Assembly (NCBI GenBank): GCA_963169055.1
Contig: CAUJFU010000154.1
Coordinates: 1-6,754, forward strand
Origin: Myxococcota bacterium
GTDB lineage: Bacteria > Myxococcota_C > UBA6777
Length of the DNA stretch: 6,754 nt
Reading direction: 5' to 3'
Shown: positions 1 through 5,842 of the stretch, in pieces
Layout: every line of letters starts with the position of its first letter
Numbering within the stretch: position 1 is the stretch's first letter
The notes under the pieces: model-generated
The model's database searches: none
The model's input: only the letters and a program-made list of their open reading frames with translations
What the model was told of the DNA's origin: nothing
Made by a program: the position numbers and the translations under genes

Positions 1-52
1 GAGGGGCGTCGCGCAGCGACGGGGTGAGGATGAAACGAACAAGTGGCCCCTC
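1..52. repeat. GC-rich nested inverted repeat at the left edge
   Basis: GAGGGGC at 1-7 is the exact reverse complement of GCCCCTC at 46-52. Inside it CGTCGC (7-12) pairs perfectly with GCGACG (16-21) around a three-base loop, and the shared C at 7 means the two stems abut or compete. No T-run follows, so it does not look like an intrinsic terminator. It could be a dispersed REP-like element, an mRNA structure ahead of the AAA+ gene, or a chance structure inside an upstream coding region. The pairing is seen directly; the interpretation is inference, and the left side may extend beyond the window. Confidence 0.35.
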
Positions 53-155
53 TGGGTACTTGCCAGAACAAGCGAACCTGCGCAAGATCCATCCGTCCAT
101 AAGGCCCGCGCCGATCGCCTCGACGGATACGCCCATCTTCACGGAGTTTGGATGA
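3..155 (+). CDS. Possible 3' end of an upstream gene overlapping the AAA+ start
   Basis: This frame is open from the left edge to a TGA at 153-155, giving about 50 residues that end in PIASTDTPIFTEFG. The stop overlaps the AAA+ start as ATGA (152-155), a typical arrangement for translationally coupled genes. No family is recognisable from so short a tail. Caution is needed because the AAA+ reading frame itself is also open from position 2 to 152, without an in-frame start codon, and its codons there look at least as typical of this DNA. Either frame, or neither, could be real. A small self-contained ORF beginning at the ATG at 30 is another reading. Confidence 0.3.
   Translation, partial: GASRSDGVRMKRTSGPSGYLPEQANLRKIHPSIRPAPIASTDTPIFTEFG
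143..146 (+). promoter_or_regulatory. Ribosome binding site of the AAA+ gene
   Basis: GGAG lies five bases before the ATG at 152. It is the only SD-like match near the first in-frame start in this window, and it supports starting there even though the frame is open further left. No convincing promoter was seen in 1-142, which fits co-transcription with a gene beyond the left edge. Confidence 0.55.
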
Positions 156-3100
156 ACCCCCAAGACAGCACCCCCGCCAAAGACACCGCCCCCCAAGAAG
201 CCCAACAAACCCAGATCATCAAGCTCAAGCTGTTTGTTCAAGAACACCACGACGGCCAATTCACCCTCGAAGTCCTCGGAAAACGCGACATCTGCGTGTA
301 CACACCCGACCTCGATCAAGGCCGCGAAGAACTGATGCTGATGCTCGTCGATCTCGTCGAACGCAGCCATCCTCGCCTCCAAAGTAGCTTCCAACCCCCC
401 GAAGATATCGAACACCAAACCATCGAGATCCCCCGTGTGGTCTATGTTTCCGATGCTTCGGGGCGTAGCGCAACTCCAACCAAAGTGTCGATGTTTCTGC
501 AACGCGATCGCAAATGGCAACGCCTGTATTTTCCGCGCCTTGACTGTCATTACTGGCTCTCGATCGAGGCTCCGCTCGAAGAAAACGCGATCTCCTTTCT
601 TCAACAGCATCAGTTTAAAAAGATGAGCGATCACGATCGCTTGAAGCATCGGTACGAGAAAAAAGAGTGGATCGAAGAGTTGCAGATCGAAGCGATTCGG
701 CCTCCCCTCGAAGAGTTTACAGGCCGCTATCTTGGGGTGGATCTGTTGCCGACTCCTGCGGAACGCAAAGAAGCCGAAGAAAAGGAAGAGGAAGAAAACG
801 CCCAAAAACAGGGAAAAAAAGGCAAGAAGCGCCCGAGTACACCGACGTTTAAGAAGATCGGGATCCCGATCGCACAACAAGCCAAAGACAAAGAACTCGA
901 ACACGCCTACGGACGGGCCAAAGAGATCGAGTCGTTGTTTGGGATGTTGCAAGCCAAAGGCGGAAAAGCCATCGTGTTGGTCGGTCCTTCGGGCTGTGGC
1001 AAAAGCGCCTTGTTGTCGGAGTTGGCCTATCGCGTGACGCACTCCGATACACCCGAAACCCTGCGCGAGCGTCCGATTTGGTTTGCGGATGCCAACCGCA
1101 TCGTCGCAACAGACGGATGGTTCGGCGATTGGCAAAGGCAGTGTCTTGATGTGATCCAAGAAGCCATTGATGCCGAAGTGATCTGGTATATCGGCGATGT
1201 ATTGCATCTGCTTGATGCCGGAAAAAACGTTCGATCCGAGCAAAACGTCGCGATGATGCTCAAACCCTATCTCGCAGGCCGTCGCATCACGGTGATCGGA
1301 GAGTGTTCGTCGCGCAACTTTGCACAGCTTGAGCTGCGCGATGTCGGATTCGCCCGTATGTTCAGCCCTTTTCGGATCGAAGATCCCTCCCCCGAAACGA
1401 TCCGCTCCATCCTCCAAGAAGTCTCCAAAGATCTCAAAAAAGAGCGTGCAGTCGACGTATCGAGCCAAGGTTTGGACACCACGATGGAACTCAGCCGGCG
1501 CTTTCAAAGCTCCCAAAGCCTACTCGGCCACAGCGTCTCCTTTTTGCGCCGCCTCGTGGATGACGCTTCGAGTACCGAAACCCCACCCAAAGAACCACTC
1601 GGACGCAACGAAGTCATCGCTCACTTTTGCTCGGAAACAGGGATGCCTGCCTTTTTGGTACGCGATGATCTTCCCCTTGATCCCGAAGCGATCTGGATGA
1701 GCTTTCGCACCCGTTTGATCGGCCAAGAAGAAGCCATCCGCCGAATGACCGATCTGGTCGCCATGATCAAGGCTGGACTCTCTGATCTAGGCCGTCCTCT
1801 CGGCTCTTTTCTATTTGTCGGCCCCACGGGCGTTGGAAAAACAGAGATGGCCAAGTGCCTTACCAGCTTTTTGTTTGGCCGCGAAGACCGCTTGATTCGC
1901 TTTGATATGTCCGAGTTTATCGACGCTTCAAGCGTCTATCGCTTCCTTGGTGACGCCCAAAACGAAGGGAAATTAATCAGCGCCATCCGCCGCAATCCGT
2001 TTTCTGTGCTGTTGCTTGACGAGATCGAAAAAGCCCACCCTGCGGTCTTTGACGTCTTGCTCCAAGTCCTCGGCGAAGCCCGACTCACCGACGAAGCAGG
2101 CCGCACCGCTGATTTCCGAAACGTCGTTGTTCTGATGACCTCGAACCTTGGTGTAGGCACTTTTCGCCGTCAAGTCGGCTTCGATCAAGGCGATGCGCTG
2201 CGCTTTCGCGATCACTTTCTTGCCGAGGCCGAACGCTTCTTTCGACCCGAATTCTTCAACCGTATCGACTACATCATCCCCTTTATGCCCCTCGAAAGCG
2301 AAGCCATCTATCAAATCACCGTGCGCGAGATGAACAAATTCTTGCGCCGCGAGGGAATTCAGCACCGCGAACTCCAACTCCAGATCGATCCGCTCGTCCA
2401 TCCGTGGCTCGCTGAACGCGGTGTCAACCCACGCTACGGCGCACGCCCGCTCAAACGCGTACTTGAACAACAGCTAACCGCCCCTCTCGCACGACACCTT
2501 TCAAGCCAGCGCGGCCCACACCTCGGACAGATCGGCGTCCAGCCCGAAAAAGAATCTCTTCAATTTACCAACCTCGGGCAATCCAAACGCCAAGACACTC
2601 AACAAGCACGCACCACACTTCAAAAGCTGCTCGAACAGATCGGACTTGTTCGCTATCGCGCTCAGCGTTGGTCGCGCACCACCCTGTTTCGCGAACTCCA
2701 TCAAAAAGTCCGCTTGTTTGATCGCCTCAGCCAGTCCCCCAACTTTTGGAACGATCACCATACCGCCGAACAATACGTCAAAAACATCGACGCAGAGCGC
2801 CAAGTGATCGAACAACACAGAAGTTTTCAAGAGATGATCTGTTCCATCGAAGACCTCGCTTACGAGACTTATTACGACCGTTCCATCTCACAAAAGCACA
2901 CGCTCGAAGAAGAACTTGCGCAGGCCGAAAAAAGCCTTGAAGCCTTGGAGTTTCAACTTTACGGACAACGCTTCCAACACCCCAACGCAGCGGTTCTCTA
3001 CTTTGAACCCGGCAAAAGTGCAGCAGGATTTTTGCGGGCCTTGCTCGAAACCTACATCGAGATCGCCATCGAACGCGGATGGCAAGTGACGGCCTACGCT

Positions 3101-3793
3101 TCGCGCCGCGTCCCCGATGAAGAACTCGAAGGCCAACAGATCGCTGTCGAAGATCCCCCTCTCCCCGACTCCTTGGCCGCTTTCGAAGAACTTCAAAAAC
3201 GCAAAGACCGCCGCCCCAACAACACAAACACAAACGCCGCCCCCTCCGAACAAGAAAACGAACAAGAATCCATCCGCCGCGCCAACGAACAACGCCTCCT
3301 TGAATTTAAAAAGCGCAACAGCCTCGAATACCGCCGCTGGCTCTGGCGCGAACTCGATCCCCCCGATCTCGCAGAATCCGAATTGCGCAAACGCCGCATC
3401 GAACGACTGCTGGATCAATTTTACTCTTTTAGCGGTGACGAATACCCCCGTGTCATGGTCTTTGAAGGCCAGCACGCCGCAAGCCTACTCAACCACGAAA
3501 GTGGCCTCCACACCCGCATCATCCGAGATCAAACTGAGCAAGTCAAAGTCTTCTATGCTGATCAGCGGCCCTCCAAAAAAGAACAACTCCTTCATCCCGT
3601 CGATCTTTCCGAGAAATGGAGCGCGCAACGCCTTCGCACCGCCCAAGAAAACAAAAATCTCTTGATCGATCATGTCCTTGATACGCACATCTACCTCGAA
3701 CCCCGCCTCCACCTTCTCTATGCTCGCATGATGCGCAGCCACATCTACGTCAACACCTTCGGCGAACAAGCCGCCAAGTGGCTCCGCACCTAG
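152..3793 (+). CDS. Two-ring ClpA/ClpC-like AAA+ ATPase with a C-terminal RF2-like module
   Basis: A 1213-residue Hsp100-type ATPase, expected to form a hexamer that remodels or unfolds proteins with ATP. Residues 21-200 form an unfamiliar, probably beta-rich domain, not the ClpN repeat. Residues 203-228 are a Glu- then Lys-rich linker. Ring 1 (about 250-470) has Walker A GPSGCGKS (278-285), an aromatic pore loop GWFG (322-325) and a degraded Walker B (IGDV, 347-350, where ClpB has IDEI). There is no ClpB-type M-domain between the rings. Ring 2 (about 515-805) has Walker A GPTGVGKT (557-564), Walker B LLLDE (620-624), sensor-1 Asn665, arginine finger Arg704 and sensor-2 GARPLKR (763-769). It lacks the GYVG pore loop and carries VGF (675-677) at ClpC's ClpP-docking position. 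Residues about 820-1213 resemble release factor RF2 without GGQ. Only 69 bp separate its stop from that of the convergent membrane-protein gene. The AAA+ assignment is firm, the RF2 relation probable, and the cellular role unknown. Confidence 0.93.
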   Translation: MNPQDSTPAKDTAPQEAQQTQIIKLKLFVQEHHDGQFTLEVLGKRDICVYTPDLDQGREELMLMLVDLVERSHPRLQSSFQPPEDIEHQTIEIPRVVYVSDASGRSATPTKVSMFLQRDRKWQRLYFPRLDCHYWLSIEAPLEENAISFLQQHQFKKMSDHDRLKHRYEKKEWIEELQIEAIRPPLEEFTGRYLGVDLLPTPAERKEAEEKEEEENAQKQGKKGKKRPSTPTFKKIGIPIAQQAKDKELEHAYGRAKEIESLFGMLQAKGGKAIVLVGPSGCGKSALLSELAYRVTHSDTPETLRERPIWFADANRIVATDGWFGDWQRQCLDVIQEAIDAEVIWYIGDVLHLLDAGKNVRSEQNVAMMLKPYLAGRRITVIGECSSRNFAQLELRDVGFARMFSPFRIEDPSPETIRSILQEVSKDLKKERAVDVSSQGLDTTMELSRRFQSSQSLLGHSVSFLRRLVDDASSTETPPKEPLGRNEVIAHFCSETGMPAFLVRDDLPLDPEAIWMSFRTRLIGQEEAIRRMTDLVAMIKAGLSDLGRPLGSFLFVGPTGVGKTEMAKCLTSFLFGREDRLIRFDMSEFIDASSVYRFLGDAQNEGKLISAIRRNPFSVLLLDEIEKAHPAVFDVLLQVLGEARLTDEAGRTADFRNVVVLMTSNLGVGTFRRQVGFDQGDALRFRDHFLAEAERFFRPEFFNRIDYIIPFMPLESEAIYQITVREMNKFLRREGIQHRELQLQIDPLVHPWLAERGVNPRYGARPLKRVLEQQLTAPLARHLSSQRGPHLGQIGVQPEKESLQFTNLGQSKRQDTQQARTTLQKLLEQIGLVRYRAQRWSRTTLFRELHQKVRLFDRLSQSPNFWNDHHTAEQYVKNIDAERQVIEQHRSFQEMICSIEDLAYETYYDRSISQKHTLEEELAQAEKSLEALEFQLYGQRFQHPNAAVLYFEPGKSAAGFLRALLETYIEIAIERGWQVTAYASRRVPDEELEGQQIAVEDPPLPDSLAAFEELQKRKDRRPNNTNTNAAPSEQENEQESIRRANEQRLLEFKKRNSLEYRRWLWRELDPPDLAESELRKRRIERLLDQFYSFSGDEYPRVMVFEGQHAASLLNHESGLHTRIIRDQTEQVKVFYADQRPSKKEQLLHPVDLSEKWSAQRLRTAQENKNLLIDHVLDTHIYLEPRLHLLYARMMRSHIYVNTFGEQAAKWLRT
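2609..3790 (+). other. RF2-like (PCRF and partial domain 2) module at the C-terminus of the AAA+ protein
   Basis: Manual comparison with E. coli RF2 (PrfB) shows the same order of landmarks. FWND (865-868) matches the N-terminal VWN. A long helical stretch follows, with LEALEF (929-934) matching RF2 LAQLEF. AVLYFEPGKSAAGFLRALLE (947-966) matches the strand, the AGSGGTEA-type loop and the helix of domain 2, and ERGW (974-977) matches ESRGF. An insertion of roughly 110 residues (about 987-1097, with an Asn/Thr-rich patch at 1023-1028) follows. VMVFEG..A (1101-1109) and HESGLH (1115-1120) then match RF2 ISGDYA and TETGVH. The stop-codon-reading SPF is absent after GLH, and no GGQ occurs anywhere in the protein. 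It should therefore be unable to recognise stop codons or hydrolyse peptidyl-tRNA. Similarity is by eye, so homology is likely but not proven. Confidence 0.65.
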
Positions 3794-3862
3794 CCGCACG
3801 AGCAAAGCCAAGCGTGCTGCCCCAGAAAAAGAAGCGTTTGTTTATTGCAAGATCAGCAGTCG

Positions 3863-4345
3863 TTAGGCTTCTGTATCCATGATCAGAGCCACTTCCTTCG
3901 TCGTGGGATCATACTTGACTCGCACCATCGCCCCCGGCTGTATCTGAGGTATCTGTAGGAATGGGATCAACCCCTCCGTTTCAGCTTGGAAGACGGCCTC
4001 CCCAAGCGGGTGAACTTCCAGCAGCAGTCGGACAACCGGATTGCGATTGATGGTCGTGCCTGTGTCCGATATCTTGAGGATCTTAGCTTCTGCCGGTTGC
4101 CCTCGTGTCAGGATGGCTCGGTTTGTCAATCCCGTGAGGGTATGGGCACCGAGCGTCAAAAGGATTGCGGCGAAGGCAAGGCCGACGACGAGCACAAGCG
4201 AGTAGAAAGGCAAGGGGGGCAATCCTAACCGAGCGTAATCGCTTGGAGAAAATCTGAACATGCCAAGCATAAATACCCCAAAGGGGATCCACATGATGGC
4301 GAGACACCATTGGGCAATACGTTGCATTTTTTTCGACAATTTCAC
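3863..4345 (-). CDS. Two-helix membrane protein with a DUF3592-like C-terminal domain
   Basis: Encodes 160 residues from a GTG start at 4345, preceded six bases upstream by AGGAGG. Two hydrophobic segments (about residues 9-30 and 46-68) form an N-terminal hairpin in the inner membrane, with both ends probably on the same side. The soluble remainder (77-160) reads as a small beta domain: PAEAKILKISDTGTTINRNP begins it, and GAMVRVKYDP (138-147) followed by VALI near the end is the usual signature of DUF3592-like and related short membrane proteins. No catalytic residues are visible and the function is unknown. The gene converges on the AAA+ gene and lies 209 bp downstream of the nucleotidyltransferase gene on the same strand, so co-transcription with the latter is possible but not evident. 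No intrinsic terminator was found at its end. Confidence 0.75.
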   Translation of the reverse strand: MKLSKKMQRIAQWCLAIMWIPFGVFMLGMFRFSPSDYARLGLPPLPFYSLVLVVGLAFAAILLTLGAHTLTGLTNRAILTRGQPAEAKILKISDTGTTINRNPVVRLLLEVHPLGEAVFQAETEGLIPFLQIPQIQPGAMVRVKYDPTTKEVALIMDTEA

Positions 4346-4350
4346 TGGAC

Positions 4351-4358
4351 ACCTCCTC
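4351..4358 (-). promoter_or_regulatory. Strong Shine-Dalgarno that fixes a GTG start
   Basis: On the minus strand GAGGAGGT lies just upstream of the GTG at 4345-4343. The AGGAGG core is six bases from GTG but about 24 bases from the in-frame ATG at 4327-4325. This decides for GTG and against the longer reading that would start at 4516. Confidence 0.75.
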
Positions 4359-4462
4359 AGTTTTGGGTCGCGCTCGTGCTGGCCTTTGAACTTGCCTGAC
4401 TGGGTCGGGCCAGACGACCAAACGATATCATTGTCCAGTAGCCTGTTCGCCAAACACGGGGG

Positions 4463-4508
4463 CAAGGGAGTCGCGCCCTTGGAAGTGGAGCGTGGGGTAA
4501 AACCCCAC
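4463..4508. repeat. Tandem hairpins in the intergenic gap
   Basis: Two perfect stems sit side by side in the 209-bp gap between the nucleotidyltransferase and membrane-protein genes. GTGGGGT (4492-4498) pairs with ACCCCAC (4502-4508) around AAA. CAAGGG (4463-4468) pairs with CCCTTG (4476-4481) around seven bases. Neither stem is followed by a T-run on either strand, so they are poor intrinsic terminators. The pair resembles the short palindromic elements scattered between genes in many bacterial genomes; alternatively it could stabilise the 3' end of the nucleotidyltransferase mRNA. The stems are seen directly and the role is inference. The rest of the gap shows nothing recognisable. Confidence 0.5.
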
Positions 4509-4554
4509 AACACCATCCAAACGCGTAAGTCCTGTATCAGATCAAAAACATCCG

Positions 4555-5109
4555 CTACTTTTCGGCTTCTTCGAGCAATTCTTCAAAGAAAGAAAGTTGA
4601 TCCGAAGCATATTCTCCAAGATATCTTCGAACCGAACGAACGTTGATACCTGCTTGGATGAGTTTGATCACGTCGAGTTGGTCTTGCCTTCTTCTTGCGA
4701 TCAATTTCATGTAGATCAAGGCTTCTACAGAAACAACAGGCAATCCATCGCAAACAGGGGGATGTTCGAGATCTTGAACAAGATGTTTTCCCAAAGAAAG
4801 CGCCGAAAGATAATCGACTTGGATTCCACCGACTTGGATGGGGACTCCTGGCTTGAACGTGACGAGCAATCCGTGATGTTCGAAGGCTTCTTCCCCAACA
4901 AGGAAATCAACATCTTTTGTTGCTCTGACGTAACCATGAACGCCTACCGCCAACCCCCCCGCAAGCGCAAAACGAATCCCTAATCTTTCCAGTTGTTCTG
5001 CAACCTGCAACGCTGCATTCCGCACTTTTGGGTCCACAAACCCAAAAACCTCTTTGATATCCATTGTTCCCACCCTTCGGCGCTCGATTTGACCGTAAGA
5101 AATGTGCAT
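4555..5109 (-). CDS. Nucleotidyltransferase-fold protein, AbiEii/DUF1814-like
   Basis: Encodes 184 residues from the ATG at 5109. The N-terminal half carries the polymerase-beta-type nucleotidyltransferase signature: LAGGLAVGVHGYVRATKDVD (residues 49-68), with Gly51-Gly52 and the metal-binding pair Asp66/Asp68. The third acidic residue is probably Asp99 in IQVDYLS. The helical C-terminal half has VEALIYMKLIARRRQDQLDV (128-147), typical of the minimal nucleotidyltransferase and AbiEii groups. Members transfer a nucleoside monophosphate to protein, RNA or small-molecule targets, and some act as toxins on tRNA. The substrate here cannot be read from sequence. No HEPN or AbiEi-type partner adjoins, so a toxin-antitoxin role is not supported by context. 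The start at 5109 has an AGGGAG site seven bases upstream; an ATG at 5064 would give 169 residues with the whole catalytic core, while starts at 5163 and 5151 fall within the predicted promoter. Confidence 0.85.
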   Translation of the reverse strand: MHISYGQIERRRVGTMDIKEVFGFVDPKVRNAALQVAEQLERLGIRFALAGGLAVGVHGYVRATKDVDFLVGEEAFEHHGLLVTFKPGVPIQVGGIQVDYLSALSLGKHLVQDLEHPPVCDGLPVVSVEALIYMKLIARRRQDQLDVIKLIQAGINVRSVRRYLGEYASDQLSFFEELLEEAEK

Positions 5110-5116
5110 CACTTTT

Positions 5117-5122
5117 CTCCCT
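5117..5122 (-). promoter_or_regulatory. Ribosome binding site of the nucleotidyltransferase gene
   Basis: AGGGAG on the minus strand ends seven bases before the ATG at 5109. It favours this start over the downstream ATG at 5064, which has only a weaker AAGG/GGG stretch in front of it. Confidence 0.6.
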
Positions 5123-5146
5123 CTTTCTGGAGGTTCCTTGACCTCG

Positions 5147-5176
5147 TACATATCTATCCCCACGTCCCTCTGTCAA
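5147..5176 (-). promoter_or_regulatory. Candidate sigma-70 promoter for the nucleotidyltransferase gene
   Basis: On the minus strand a perfect TTGACA (5176-5171) is followed after 18 bases by TATGTA (5152-5147), which keeps the TAT of the -10 consensus but not its last three bases. Transcription would begin near 5140, about 30 bases before the ATG at 5109. This would exclude the GTG at 5163 and the ATG at 5151 as starts, since both lie inside the promoter. Confidence 0.4.
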
Positions 5177-5243
5177 TCTTCCTGTTCCCACTTGCCCTCG
5201 TTTCTGGTGTCGCTCCTGCCCACCGCTCATCACCACGATAATC

Positions 5244-5272
5244 TTGACAAATAAGGCAAACCGTCCTATCCA
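5244..5272 (+). promoter_or_regulatory. Candidate sigma-70 promoter for the DGC-protein/GT21 operon
   Basis: A perfect TTGACA (5244-5249) is followed after 17 bases by TATCCA (5267-5272), a half-matching -10 box. Transcription would begin near 5279 and leave a leader of about 95 bases before the ATG at 5375. No riboswitch-like structure was recognised in that leader. The promoter lies back to back with the one reading left towards the nucleotidyltransferase. Confidence 0.4.
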
Positions 5273-5374
5273 TCGAAACACATTGGGCGCTGTGATGCTT
5301 TTCGCAAAAGACCATCAAACAGCCACCACGTACCAAGAAACAATCGATTTTTTGTCCGATAAAGGAGCCCCACC

Positions 5375-5821
5375 ATGAGCGAAAACCAAGAGAGCGGATT
5401 ATCCGGGAGGAAAGAAAAACAAGTCAAGTACAAGGGGATGCCGTTGGTGTATTCTTGCTCGGGTTGTTCGAGTGTTGCGCAGTTGGCGAACGCTCTGGCG
5501 GTGCGACTGGATCGAGAAGAGCTGGCCGAGATGTCTTGTATCGCGGGGGTGGGCGGTGGTGTCAAAGCATTGGTCAAAACCGCCAAGTCCCAAAGACCGA
5601 TCCTTGCGCTCGATGGTTGCCCGCTGCATTGCACTCTTCATTGTTTGGAACAACAAGGCGTCGAACCCACGGTGCATGTAGACCTGTCGACCTTTGGTTT
5701 GCGCAAACGTTTCCACGAAGATGCTCTCCCCGAAGAACAAGCTTATGCTTGGAAACAAGCCATCGAACCTGCCCTTGAACAACTCAAATCTCCCCCGATC
5801 GAGCGGGCCAAAAGCGCTTAA
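5375..5821 (+). CDS. DGC-domain putative zinc-binding protein
   Basis: Encodes 148 residues from an ATG preceded by AAGGAG (5362-5367) seven bases upstream. The DGC domain (Pfam DGC, named for its central motif) begins with PLVYSCSGCSSVAQLAN (residues 23-39). It continues through MSCIAGVGG (53-61) and contains the naming motif LALDGCPLHC (77-86) with a further Cys90. The conserved cysteines 28, 31, 55, 82 and 86 are the likely metal ligands. The family is regarded as zinc-binding, but no reaction is established to my knowledge. There is no signal peptide or membrane segment, so it is probably cytoplasmic. The first 20 or so residues are polar and probably flexible, as is the tail. The GT21 gene follows after 21 bp in the same direction, which suggests co-transcription. 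Confidence 0.88.
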   Translation: MSENQESGLSGRKEKQVKYKGMPLVYSCSGCSSVAQLANALAVRLDREELAEMSCIAGVGGGVKALVKTAKSQRPILALDGCPLHCTLHCLEQQGVEPTVHVDLSTFGLRKRFHEDALPEEQAYAWKQAIEPALEQLKSPPIERAKSA

Positions 5822-5842
5822 AGGCAAGAGGATCGCGAACGC

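Noticed and set aside
504-511. GCGATCGC, the HIP1 palindrome of cyanobacteria
   Set aside because: I noticed only this single clear copy, inside coding sequence, so it does not indicate a cyanobacterial origin.
1973-2470. 165-codon minus-strand ORF inside the AAA+ gene
   Set aside because: It is antisense to the conserved ring 2 motifs and its translation matches no family; it is a shadow of the coding frame.
2888-3475. 195-codon minus-strand ORF opposite the RF2-like region
   Set aside because: Its Phe/Gly/Val-rich translation mirrors GAA/AAC/GCC codons of the sense gene, and no start signals were found. The sense frame carries recognisable motifs here.
152-3793. T6SS ClpV or disaggregase ClpB identity for the AAA+ gene
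   Set aside because: There is no ClpN repeat and no M-domain, the ring 2 pore loop is missing, and the RF2-like tail is foreign to both families. No T6SS genes adjoin.
3796-3817. Possible terminator between the convergent genes (GCACG/CGTGC)
   Set aside because: A five-base stem with a 12-base loop and no T-run on either strand is too weak to call.
4346-4516. N-terminal extension of the membrane-protein gene on the minus strand
   Set aside because: It is in frame but translates the hairpin repeat, and the AGGAGG site clearly points to the GTG at 4345.
5110-5163. GTG (5163) or ATG (5151) start for the nucleotidyltransferase
   Set aside because: Both starts lie inside the predicted -35/-10 region, and the ATG at 5109 has a better-placed ribosome binding site.
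5399-5827. 142-codon minus-strand ORF opposite the DGC gene
   Set aside because: It overlaps the whole DGC domain antisense, and its translation resembles no family.
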